The translations under genes and the position numbers were made by a program. Shown here one piece after another: positions 8,739 through 17,681 of a DNA stretch of 21,058 nt. Source of the DNA: Chara braunii (lineage: Eukaryota > Streptophyta > Charophyceae > Charales > Characeae); contig BFEA01000728.1 in assembly GCA_003427395.1 (NCBI GenBank), forward strand, positions 64,976 to 86,033, written 5' to 3'. Numbering within the stretch: the first letter of the stretch is position 1; the number at the start of each line of letters is the position of its first letter. The notes beneath the pieces were generated by a model, which was not told where the DNA came from, searched no databases, and saw only the letters and a list, made by a program, of their open reading frames with translations.

Positions 8739-8885
8739 ACGTATAAGCTTATTGTAAACAAGTCTTGTCGGCATATCCACTCTTGGTAAACCCTGCGGAA
8801 TGAAAAACGATTTTGACTATCGAGTCTTAGCGACAAAGATTTGTAGGAAGGGAGGGAGAGAGCATACTAAGAGTAACTTACGCCT

Positions 8886-8960
8886 TGTTGAGTACACCTT
8901 TTATACCTATGGATTAGATGGGAGACTGCACAATACTCTCTACTGTAGGTCCTACTGACT
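8886..8960 (+). pseudogene. Diverged copy of the exon at 9323-9583
   Basis: The plus strand encodes EYTFYTYGLDGRLHNTLY, matching KYTFYIYELDGQLHSTLS at about 9478-9533. Over 56 bases about 70% match by hand, and several differences are synonymous (TAT/TAC, GAT/GAC, CTG/TTG, CAC/CAT, ACT/ACG). Both copies are followed by GGACAAATTA (about 9043 and 9630). The frame stops soon after, so this copy is a fragment or a short exon. Confidence 0.45.
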
Positions 8961-9322
8961 ATGCAAAGGGGGTTGCTCCGGGTGGTTAGAAGAAGGGGTT
9001 TCCGTTACTGACCTCAAGGGAAACATACAGACTTCAAGCAAGGACAAATTAGGAAGAACGGACCTGATAAGAAACATGTCACAGTCGGCCACAAAACATG
9101 TCATTGAGATACGAGCAGCAAACGAATCTGTCAGCAGACTGAAGACTGCCAACGGTTATTTTGCAGTGAGAATTTTGTCTCAATGCTAACCCTGCGTCAA
9201 GTAATCACAGCATAAAAGAATCCCCAATCATACCTCTGGGGGTAACAGAGTAGGTGAAACCAAGAATTCCCCTACATCATTCGATCGGGCTAAGAGTCTA
9301 ACGACAAATCAGGTATGAAGGG

Positions 9323-9583
9323 GTGATCATGGGGGATGAAGGAAATGTGAGAATGACCTGTGCCTTCCGTCGGGGCAGAAGGGACGGTTGGGAGGAAAAG
9401 GTAGTCCAGGACGCCCAACACTTCCTGGACCTAATGAGAGCGAGTGCACTGGACCTGGCAAAGGGGCAGAAACACATCAAGTACACCTTTTATATCTACG
9501 AGTTAGACGGGCAGTTGCATAGCACGCTCTCCTTCAGAGAGACAGTTGATCGGGCAAGAAGCACTGTTAATAGACAACGGTGA
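9323..9583 (+). CDS. Short ORF with a duplicated exon-like core, unrecognised
   Basis: The 86-codon frame ends TGA at 9581-9583. It has a basic N-terminal part (RRGRRDGWEEKVVQDAQ), a helical stretch HFLDLMRASALDLAKGQKH, then KYTFYIYELDGQLHSTLS and a basic tail. The last core recurs about 590 bp upstream with a partly synonymous difference pattern, which argues that it once encoded protein. No known domain is recognised. It may be part of a retroelement gag or an exon of a duplicated host gene. The start is uncertain; ATG codons lie at 9329 and 9338 in frame. Confidence 0.32.
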   Translation: MIMGDEGNVRMTCAFRRGRRDGWEEKVVQDAQHFLDLMRASALDLAKGQKHIKYTFYIYELDGQLHSTLSFRETVDRARSTVNRQR

Positions 9584-9750
9584 GAGTGAGGGGGAACATT
9601 TCGTAAACAGCACACAGGAGATAGCAGGACGGACAAATTAAGCAGGAAAAATCCCAGGGACCTGCCAGCATATCTAATCAAGTAAGCAACTCTTAACTTT
9701 TGGCGCCTAGCCGTGTTATCTGTCTGCCTGGCTTCATGTAGTTATCACTG

Positions 9751-9891
9751 ATTTGTGCTCTGCGCTGTTCACTGTCATCAGTGGCTTGTGCTTGGTGCTG
9801 TTATCAGCGACCTACGCTCAGGGCTGTTGTCAGCAACCAGTACTCGATGCCGTTGTCGAGTGAGTAGCACTTCGTGTCGCTATCAAGCGGG
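9751..9891. repeat. 26-27 bp degenerate tandem repeat
   Basis: Units at 9786-9812, 9813-9838, 9839-9864 and 9865-9891 share the pattern [T/A]..GCT[T/C]..GTG.TGTTGTCAGC, with a longer, more diverged unit at 9751-9785. Degenerate relatives of the downstream TCAGYA..TTC array fill 9890-10277. Confidence 0.6.
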
Positions 9892-10277
9892 CAATGACCA
9901 ATCAAGTATACAGTCGGTATCCGATCAGTATTCCACCACTATTCAAGCAGCGTTCAGTCGATGATCAGACAGGATACCATCAGTGTTTGACCAATATTCT
10001 GCTTGCATCTGGTCATTAAGTGACCATTACATAGTACCAGCCCCTCGCTAGAATGCGTGGAACAGGCCCAAATGAAACTTGCCTGAACTCAGCAGCTTTC
10101 AGACTATTATTTCCAGAACTCCATCAGCATCTGAATGGCAAGCACCTCAGCAGTTTCGCTGCTTCGTCTTGCAGTACGACGACTTGTGAATTTACGATCT
10201 GGTGATTTAAAATGACTGGACTCATTTAGGAAAATTCAATCAGCATTCAACTGCTATCCAATTTGCATCCAACTGTT

Positions 10278-10500
10278 ATCTGATCAGCAATATTCAGTTT
10301 CTCGGTCAGCAGTCAATCAGCAATATTCAGTTTTCTCTGTCAGCAGTCAATCAGCAATATTCAGTTTCTCAATCAGCAATCTCAGCAGTATTCGATTTTT
10401 CTCAGTCAGCAGTCAATCAGCAATATTCAGTTTCTTAGTCAGCAATCTTAGCAGTATTCGGTTTTTCTCAGTCAGCAGTCAATCTGCAATATTCAGTTCT
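10278..10500. repeat. 33-bp tandem array with a 66-bp higher-order unit
   Basis: CAATATTCAG starts at 10288, 10321, 10355, 10421 and 10487, and the variant CAGTATTCG[A/G] at 10386 and 10452. The first intervals are 33-34 bp; from 10355 the two monomer types alternate so that like copies recur at exactly 66 bp. The last unit runs directly into the open frame that becomes the coding candidate at 10560. Confidence 0.9.
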
Positions 10501-10559
10501 CAAGCAGCGACCAATTTCTCGAGCACATGAGAGAAATCAACCCAATCTCGGTTGACTAG

Positions 10560-11180
10560 TCGGTCCTTGACAATCTTAACCTGATAGCCGCCAAGGAGAG
10601 TTTTCCCTACAAGTATGTCAAGATTGGCGGATTCAAGCATGAAGAACTGTCTATCTTTGTCATCCTCACGGAGTTTGNNGAAGGTACAGTCAACGATCTG
10701 CGGATCTTNCAGAACAAAAGGAACGAGACACACCCTCATTTTGATGCAGTGTGNGTAGCGGCANCCAGGTTTGTGCAATGGAACGCCGAGAGACTCCAGN
10801 GGAGCACAAATATAGTCTATAACTTTGGTCNTAAGCTTTTCANTGACTATCCCAAACCTNNGGTCCCCTACTATCTTACTGACGGTTCTTATTGGGGTGG
10901 ACTGGTGGACTTGGCCAAGAGGTACATATCGCCTGCAGAGATCGACTACGAGGCAGTGACTGAACCCTCCGAGTTTCCATATCTCAGAAGGGGCATTTTC
11001 TCTCAGCCATATTTCCCCACTCTATGGGAGGAATTTTGTGCCATGGTTGATTTCCGCATCATGGGACTTGGCTGGAAGTGTTTGGAACTAGCAGGCTTCA
11101 GGTGGCTTTACATTCAAAAGCTACAATCTCATAAAGTACGGGGACATGGCAAAAAGTCCAAACGACGGACAGCAAAGTGA
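10560..11180 (+). CDS. Probable terminal exon of an unrecognised protein gene
   Basis: The plus frame is open for 206 codons from after TAG 10557-10559 to TGA 11178-11180. No in-frame ATG occurs in the first two thirds, so it is more likely a last exon entered from a splice acceptor (the TAG itself could supply the AG) than a full gene. The protein shows SFPYKYVKIGGFKHEELSIF, RFVQWNAERLQ, PYYLTDGSYWGGLVDLAKRY and LWEEFCAMVDFRIMGLGWKC, ending in a strongly basic tail GHGKKSKRRTAK that could be a nuclear signal. Ns at 10678-10862 leave several residues undetermined. I recognise no family, and it does not look like gypsy Gag. The minus strand is open over 10500-10778, which weakens the call for the first third. 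Confidence 0.45.
   Translation, partial: SVLDNLNLIAAKESFPYKYVKIGGFKHEELSIFVILTEFXEGTVNDLRIXQNKRNETHPHFDAVXVAAXRFVQWNAERLQXSTNIVYNFGXKLFXDYPKPXVPYYLTDGSYWGGLVDLAKRYISPAEIDYEAVTEPSEFPYLRRGIFSQPYFPTLWEEFCAMVDFRIMGLGWKCLELAGFRWLYIQKLQSHKVRGHGKKSKRRTAK
10678..10862. other. Scattered undetermined bases
   Basis: N characters at about ten positions (10678-10679, 10709, 10754, 10764, 10800, 10831, 10843, 10860-10861) indicate unresolved bases in a draft assembly, possibly where near-identical copies were collapsed. Confidence 0.9.
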
Positions 11181-11475
11181 GAAAATGATAGTAAAATCCA
11201 GAGGGATGAGTGAGGGTTCTTGATTGGTGCTGGCCATGCTATCTTTCGTATGTACTTCCTGAGATTATTATGAGAGTTCGCATTCTTCCCTCATTCATTT
11301 GACTCAGTCTTTGCAAGGTCAGTCGGTCTTGCTTCTTGCATTGTTTGCTTGATGATTGCTCATGTGAATGATTCTGTCACAGTTCTCAAAATCTGATTGA
11401 CATAATTGATGCATGCATAACACTCCCTAATTTTTATGATTATTATTTGCACGGTTTTCTGCTGTTCCGAATCAA

Positions 11476-11481
11476 AATAAA
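11476..11481 (+). promoter_or_regulatory. AATAAA poly(A) signal candidate
   Basis: AATAAA lies about 300 bp after the stop of the preceding exon candidate, in AT-rich sequence that resembles a 3' UTR. It fits the end of that gene, but the hexamer is common in AT-rich DNA. Confidence 0.35.
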
Positions 11482-11649
11482 AGTTTCCTAAGACCGGGGG
11501 CCGGCGAAGTCCGTAATTGAAGGGCCTCGCTCGAAGCCGGACGCACACAACAGGAAGGGATTTGCATTATTTAATTTATTTTATTTATTGCAATCAAGCA
11601 AAAAAAAAAAAATCATGCGTGACAGCCTGTTGGCATTCCGGTCGCCTGA

Positions 11650-12312
11650 AGTGGCCCGACTGGAAAAAGTGCGACCACAGCCCTAGTCAAAGCCCCGAAG
11701 GGCGAGATGTTTGTCAGCGAGGTAGTCGTTGGCGACCGCAAGGCCGGGGCCTATTATGACACTTGCTCGATAAAAAACTTTATTAGTCGCGCGTGTGTTG
11801 ATAGGCTGGGTTTACAGGGGCGAGTGCAGCGCCTGAGTCGACCTGTGGAGTCAACCTGTGCCTACAAACAGCGCATGGTAGTCAACAACTACCTCCAGAA
11901 TGTCGAGTGTTGTTTTTCGTACGTGGGAGGGGAATTGAGACATTGCGTCTCGTTCCTAGTGAGCGATGAACTCCCTATGGATATGTTGTTAGGTATGTAC
12001 TACCTCTCTGTGGCACAACCCCAGTTTGACTGGGACCGAAAAGTGGTCAAGCACACTTTGCCAGGTGGAGGGATTGCCAGATTACACAAGTTCAAAGCTA
12101 GTAGTCTGATCGAGTCCTATGGATGCATGTGTGCGGCCGCATTCTATAATTATTATAAGCAAAATCAGGAGGAGGGTATGTACTTAGTTTATGTCTCTGC
12201 TGCAGGCGAGCCGATGAAAATGCCGCCGAAGATAGAGGAAGTAGTTGCCAAGTACCCTGATCTATTTGAAGAGCCGACAGGGGTTGTAGAGAGGGAGGTC
12301 GTCCACGCGATA
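11650..12312 (+). pseudogene. Gypsy retropepsin segment, damaged
   Basis: The segment opens after TGA 11647-11649 and stops at TAG 12313-12315. It begins with ATTALVKAPKGEMFVSEV, typical of the Gag-protease linker of plant chromoviruses. The protease motif reads YYDTCSIKNFIS, where D-[ST]-G is expected: the active-site Gly is Cys (TGC at 11764-11766). The second motif is present as MLLGMYYL. It ends with KYPDLFEEP, the usual lead into reverse transcriptase. A possible zinc-knuckle remnant, CVTACWHSGRLK, sits about 60 bp upstream in another frame, and no gag gene is recognisable before it. Likely non-functional. Confidence 0.85.
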
Positions 12313-12315
12313 TAG

Positions 12316-13128
12316 ATTATCCCAGGGTATAGTATCCCAAAGGGTAGGATCTATCAGATGTCTCCAGGCGAGCTCGATGAGCTTCACCGACAACTCAAGG
12401 AACTCGTAGAGGAGGGTTGGATCCGGCCGAGTGTCTCTCCTTATGGATCTACAGTATTATTCGTACCTAAGAAGAAGGAGGGTACACTTAGGATGTGCAT
12501 TGACTATAGGGGCCTCAATGCCATCACTATAAAGAACAAAGAGCCCCTATCGCGCATCGATGATCTGCAAAATAGAGTGCAAGGGTGTCGGTACTTCAGT
12601 AAGATAGATCTGAAGTCCGGGTACCATCAGATTGCAATCCGGCTCGAGGATCAACACAAAACTGCCTTTCAGACCAGGTACGGTCTGTACGAGTTTGTGG
12701 TGATGCCTTTCGGCCTTTGCAATGCTCCTGGCACCTTTCAGCACACTATGAATTGGATATTCCATGACTACTTGGATAAGTTTGTCATTGTATACCTCGA
12801 TGACATACTTATTTTTAGTAAGACTATCGAGGAGCACGTTGCACATTTGGACAAAGTCCTCAGCCTCTTGCGACAACACAAGTTCAAGATCAACGGTGAG
12901 AAGTGCGAGTTTGGCCGCACCCGTGTCTTGTACTTGGGTCATGAAATATCCGCGGAAGGGTTGAAGCCCGATGACGCGAAGGTGGCCAACATTCGTGATT
13001 GGGCACGTCCTCAGTCTGTGACTGAGATGGGATCTTTCTCAGGAATGGCAGGCTACTATAGGACTTTCGTTAAGAACTATAGCATAGTGGTCGCTCCTTT
13101 GACTGCTCTGACTCGCCTTGACACTCCA
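12316..13128 (+). pseudogene. Gypsy reverse transcriptase segment
   Basis: This segment follows a nonsense codon (TAG 12313) in the same frame and ends at TGA 13129. It contains the full RT order: MSPGELDELHRQLKELVEEG, LFVPKKKEGTLRMCIDYRGL, KIDLKSGYHQI (motif A Asp), VMPFGLCNAPGTFQ (motif B) and YLDDILIFS with the YxDD box at 12793-12804, then LGHEISAEGL. The catalytic Asp residues are intact. RT copies RNA into cDNA in the retrotransposon particle. The family is Ty3/gypsy, chromovirus branch. Only the flanking stops break it, with no internal frameshift. Confidence 0.93.
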
Positions 13129-13137
13129 TGAGAATAG

Positions 13138-13611
13138 ACAGACGAGTGCGAGGCTGCTTTCAGACATCTGAAGCATGCGTTGACGCACTACGAGGTCTTG
13201 AAACTTCCTGATCCTGACAAACTGTTTATAGTCACCACGGATGCCAGCCAATATGGCATTGGCGCCGTGCTTGCACAGCAGGAGGGGCCAAAGTTGAGGT
13301 CTGTAGAGTACATGTCCAAGAAAATGCCGTCTCAGAAGTTGGCTAAATTCACTTATGAGAAAGAACTCTATGCAGTTTACAAGGCTCTGACCCATTTGAG
13401 ACACTATCTCCTTGGGAGGTTCTTCATCCTCAGGACTGATCATCAGACCCTGAGATGGATGAGAACTCAGCTGGTGCTGTTTGACGCTATGAAGCGTTGG
13501 ATTGAAGTCATTGAGCAGTATGACTTTGACCCTCAGTATCTGAAAGGGGAGTACAACAAGGTTGCTGATGCCTTGTCGCGTAGACCTGACTTCTCAGGTG
13601 CGCTGATTACT
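13138..13611 (+). pseudogene. Gypsy RNase H segment
   Basis: The linker from RT is broken by TGA 13129-13131 and TAG 13135-13137, two codons apart, both where related elements usually have Trp. RNase H follows in frame with its acidic residues present: TTDASQYGIGAVLAQ, FTYEKELYAVYKALTH, LRTDHQTLRWM and KVADALSRRPDF. It ends at TAG 13612-13614. RNase H removes RNA from the RNA-DNA hybrid during reverse transcription. Confidence 0.92.
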
Positions 13612-13641
13612 TAGTTCGATCTAACGGACAGTGTTACTTAG

Positions 13642-14748
13642 TCTTTGGTAGAAGCCTATCGCGAGGACCAGTTTATGTCTGAGATCATACGCAGACTTGA
13701 GGCGAAGGACAATAAGACTTCTGCCGAGTTTGAGTTGGTCAATGGCTTGCTGTTCCTTGAGAAGGCAGGGAATAAACGATTGTGTGTTCCTAATAGCGAG
13801 TCTTTGCGTAGTTTATTTTTAGGAGAATGTCATGATGCCATCGACCATTTTGGGTACAAAAAGACCGCAGCTAATCTGCTGCAGCGGTTTTGGTGGCCCA
13901 CAATGATGCGAGATGCTCAGCTGTACGTGGAGACATGTCAAGTCTGTCAGAGAGACAAGCCACGTACACAGGCCCCTCTTGGGCTCTTGAAGCCGCTTCC
14001 GATTCCGGAAAGGCCTGGTGAGAGCCTGTCCATGAATTTCATGGATACTCTGATCACCAACAAGAGTGGAATGTGTTACATCTACGTCGTTGTGGATAAA
14101 TTTAGTAAGTATGTTAGATTAGTAGCGATGCCGGCAACAGCTAAAACGGAGTATGTCATTAAGATGTTCAAAGAGAATTGGGTTAGAGATTTTGGGTTGC
14201 CCAAGTCCATAGTGAGTGACAGGGATGTACGATTTACCAGTGAGTTGTGGAAAGCCGCTGCTGCAGAACAGGGGACCCAGTTGCAAATGACTTATGGGAA
14301 TCACCCAGAGTCCAATGGCCAAGCCGAGCAACTGAACCGCGCTGTTCAACACCTGTTGAGGCATTTCATCAAGCCCAACCAGGTGGACTGGGATGAGAAG
14401 CTTGCTCTCATCGCTAGCTTGTACAACAACGCTGTACACAGCGCCACCGGGGTGAGCCCAAACAACTTACTGCTAACTTTCAAGCCTAGACTGCCCTTAG
14501 AATTTCTTCTTTCTGAAAATCAGTCCACTGCTGCACTAGGTACCTTAGAATTTGCTTATCGGTATGAGCAGAAAATGCAGCAGGCTGTAGAACAGATGCA
14601 GAAGGCACAGGTTATAATGATAGAGTCTGAAAATAGACACCGCCGCCCTTCTACGCTTCAGGTTGGGGATAGAGTCTGGGTTAAGTCTTCAGAACTGGGA
14701 CAGGAGCACGGGATTTCCCGCAAACTCATGCCCCAGTACTTTGGACCC
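13642..14748 (+). pseudogene. Gypsy integrase segment, first catalytic Asp lost
   Basis: The frame resumes after TAG 13612 and TAG 13639 and runs to TAG 14749. The zinc-binding H-x4-H..C-x2-C is intact (HDAIDH, CQVC). The core has Asp in SDRDVRF (14218-14220) and Glu in NGQAEQLN (14326-14328), exactly D-35-E. The first catalytic Asp, expected in SMDF, is Asn here (AAT at 14035-14037), at the usual ~60-residue spacing to the second Asp. The enzyme that joins cDNA to the genome should therefore be inactive. The C-terminal part has GDRVWVKSSELG. Confidence 0.93.
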
Positions 14749-14751
14749 TAG

Positions 14752-15153
14752 GAAGTCTTGGACATCATTGGGACAGATCCGGATGGGCCATCTTATGTTA
14801 TCCGGATCCTCGGTCATCTCCAAACTTACCCTGTCTTTCACGCCTCCAAGCTTGCACCTTTCAAGGAAACAGATGAGTTTCCTTCTCGTCGCTCAATGCT
14901 GCCCCCACCCATGGATGGAGAAATGGACATTGATGATATCGTGGATCACAGGGAGCTGCCAATTCAGAGACCTACAGGCAGGGGACGTCCTCCGAAACCG
15001 AAGCTGCAGTACCGCGTTCGGTTCCGACATCATACTGATCGAAAGGAGGACCGCTGGTTCATGAGGGAAGAACTCATGCAGACCGCTCCTCAAGTTGTAG
15101 CTCATTATCAGAAATCTCTGCAGAAGGGAAAGCGCCCGATGGTCGAAGACTGA
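14752..15153 (+). pseudogene. Integrase tail with chromodomain-like segment
   Basis: In frame after TAG 14749, where relatives have Trp in FGPWEV. It reads PSYVIRILGHLQTYPVFHAS, a typical GPY/F-like tail end, then a Pro-rich hinge and IDDIVDHRELP..GRGRPPKPKLQYRVRFR..EDRWFMREEL, the order of a chromodomain, with an aromatic Trp in RW. Chromodomains of chromoviruses direct integration to particular chromatin. It ends at TGA 15151-15153. Confidence 0.8.
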
Positions 15154-15177
15154 GCTTCGCAGAGGACTGTTCAAGCT

Positions 15178-15190
15178 AAGGAGGAGGGAA
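15178..15190 (+). promoter_or_regulatory. Polypurine tract of the gypsy element
   Basis: AAGGAGGAGGGAA lies 25 bp after the pol stop and directly before TG, as expected of the plus-strand primer site next to a 3' LTR. Confidence 0.8.
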
Positions 15191-15990
15191 TGCGAGGCCA
15201 CTGCCTCTATGAGCCCCTTCGGCCCCTCTCTTACAGCCCGTCGGCCGCCCTAAGTGAAGGCAGGCTCGACGAGGCCTTCAGCGCCCTATTTTGGTCACTG
15301 CGCAACTAAGGAAATTCAGGCAGTTGCGCAACGCCAGTTGGTTGAGAGAACCCAAGCCCAAGGCCGCCAGTGTGAATGTATGGAAAGCAGACCCTGGGCT
15401 GGATACGGGTTCTGAGCCAAACACAGGCCGAAGGCAGTTGGGGCACATGCAACCACAAGGCCCAAGGCCTGTTCTTAATCGTGCTGGGCCTCAGGCTACT
15501 GGGGCCTACTGGAAGCTTCCTGGGACTGGACGCAGGCAGGCCACTTCGATATAGCAAAGGGTCTGCCTCCTCATTGGGCATTCGGGTGCTGGCTGCATGC
15601 TGCGCAAGCGCTGCTGCGCTATTTGCTGGCTGGCACTCACGCTCTCACGGGCGAGCAGGGAGGAGCGGGCAGCCATAGCCGAGCTGCTCCGCTGTGAGCT
15701 CGGTGTGGCGTAGGGTGGTCCTTGGGTGCTAGTGGCATCTGTGTGTTGGGGAACGAGGTTGTGAGGGTGGCGAGAGACATACCTGGTGCTGGAAGCGTGC
15801 GACATTGGTCGCTGTGTGCTCATACTTCGGGAAAGTTGTTGTCGTCAACATTCGACATTGTGGTCTAGGAGAGATAGGATCTGCCATCTGTAATCTGGGC
15901 GTCGAGCGCCAGATAGGATATCAACATTGGTTCTTTATTGATGATGATGATGAGACATTACCAACATTGCCAATTTTGAGCTATTGGTGT
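15191..15990 (+). mobile_element. Putative 3' LTR of the gypsy element
   Basis: It starts TGCGAGGCCACTGCC immediately after the polypurine tract. The right end is not fixed: a CA near 15970 is possible, after a T-rich stretch and a GAT run at 15940-15953. No matching 5' LTR or tRNA primer site was found upstream of 11650, so the copy is 5'-truncated or its 5' end is too diverged to see. Frames on both strands within it are not supported as genes. Confidence 0.5.
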
Positions 15991-16589
15991 CTTCTTATTT
16001 GGTGAAACTCGTGATGCAATTCTGCTGTTGGTTCGAGGTCACGACTTTCTGGTCTTGTGAATATGATGCTGTTTGATTGCTGAAGTTCGCTATTGCTCAT
16101 CTTCCTTGCACTAGGTATCGAGCACTCAAAAGAAGCCATAGTCCCTGACTTATTGGTCACTGACTTCGTTTGGCTCAGGGTTCTGAGACTAAACAAGCAG
16201 GAATAATACGCTGGTAGGACCCAACCCTTAATTGCTCTCATTTTTGGAAAGCTATTTTTTTGTATAAATCCTATTTCAGATTGCAATGATTGACCCCACA
16301 CCTGCAGTTCCTGCACCACTCAAGAGTTGTACCCTGCCTACATAAACCCAACGACCTCATCACTGCCCAAACCCATCAGTTGCACCTGTATACACCCAGA
16401 CTGTATAACCCCTGTCCCATCCTCCACCTCCAAAGCATCGCTCCACACCACTAAGTCCAACTTCCCATACCCCTACTCCTGCCACCATATAGATCCACAC
16501 TCAAATTCTGGCTCAGCATACCCATTCTTACGATTATGTGACCGCTAAATGGTTGTCCGTACGTTGTGCAAGGGATGCGATTATAGACC
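15991..16589. other. No gene supported
   Basis: Mixed sequence turning CT-rich from 16320. Short frames, for example 16327-16548, are Pro/Ser-rich translations of the CT-rich stretch. It could hold the 5' end or promoter of the PLE that follows, but nothing identifies one. Confidence 0.4.
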
Positions 16590-17320
16590 ATGGAGGATGG
16601 AAGGCTCGGATGGAAAGCCAACAAACAAAATAATAAAATCATAATACCTTGTCACTACCCAAATCGACTAATGAATATAATTAAATTCCAAAACATCTTC
16701 GAGAAAATCCTAAGAAAACACAACTCGAATGCCCTGCCCCTTCTAGACCACTGCACTTTCTCATGGACATACAATGACCACATAGCCAAAACATTGTATA
16801 AACCCGCAATTGTCTTTCGAGACTTTGAACTGAATGAATGGTTAAACCAACCGCAAAACAAATGTTTTTGTCACCTACAGCGTTTTGCTAAGTTTACTAC
16901 TTCACTCCCTACTGACCTCTTTCCACAAGAAGAAGCCGCACATGTCATCACTCTAGACATGAACATAATTAACCACAAGGAACTCCAAACGCTGATTCGT
17001 AAAGGCTCAAATCACATCCTCCCAGAAACATCCAAGAAATATGACATCATGGCAACAGCAAGCCTAGTTTGGAAAAACCTCATAAATACTATTGAAAAAA
17101 ATGGAGTACCACTCTCGGACAAACACACACAAGAGGCAAACCAAGAATTCACCGACACCATACTACGAACAACCACGAACTGTCAACCAAACAAGGAAAC
17201 CAACATGCGCGACCATGCAATCAGACACGAAATCAAATTCCTTACCTCATATTTCTATATTTCGGGTGCCGACAAAGCCCCGAATACACCAGTGTTCATC
17301 TGTATTAATCTTATAAGATA

Positions 17321-17681
17321 CCTTGCCCCTACGTTGCAACTTGTACTCACCCCTGTACGAGTACAAGTTGTACTCATTTCTTGTACGCTACTCGTACTCA
17401 AGGCCCCGTACGACTTTTTTAATTTTTTTTTACTGTTTTTATTTGTTTTTTTCCAGGTCTAATAAGAATCTGCAGATGGTGCTCAGGCAAATATTGCTTG
17501 TTTTGGGATGTTACATCACATATATTGTTTTCGTATTTTTTGGATGAACGCTTTTTTTTTTTTTTTTTTTTTTTTTTCCGTATGGGTCGTACGGGGGCGT
17601 ACAGGTTCCCGTACATATATTATCTGTACGTTTCGTACGGAAAGGCCCCGTACGTGTACAATCGGTAACGTAGCCTTGCCC
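17321..17681. mobile_element. hAT-like miniature transposon nested in the PLE
   Basis: The element spans 17329-17673 (345 bp). An exact 8-bp duplication CCTTGCCC flanks it at 17321-17328 and 17674-17681. Its ends are inverted repeats: CTACGTTGCAACTTGTAC (17329-17346) and GTACAATCGGTAACGTAG (17656-17673), 14 of 18 positions. An 8-bp duplication points to hAT, with P or Merlin as alternatives. GTAC occurs 14 times, seven near each end, like the subterminal transposase-binding repeats known in hAT elements. The centre has T runs (17551-17577). Removing the element plus one duplication joins the two PLE segments in frame. No transposase is encoded, so it is non-autonomous. Confidence 0.9.
17337..17370. 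other. 12-bp hairpin in the GTAC element
   Basis: CAACTTGTACTC (17337-17348) and GAGTACAAGTTG (17359-17370) are exact reverse complements around a 10-base loop. The stem uses the left subterminal GTAC motifs. Confidence 0.85.

Noticed and set aside
10500-10778. Minus-strand 92-codon frame
   Set aside because: It overlaps the longer plus-strand exon candidate and begins in the tandem array. It is kept in mind because both strands are open.
11517-11646. Zinc-knuckle-like CVTACWHSGRLK before the gypsy protease
   Set aside because: The expected second half (His and last Cys) is missing and it is in another frame, so it is mentioned only as a possible remnant.
12313-14751. TAG as a recoded sense codon
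   Set aside because: The TAG codons sit at positions expected for Trp or Glu rather than Gln, and TGA is also among the internal stops, so decay is simpler than an altered code.
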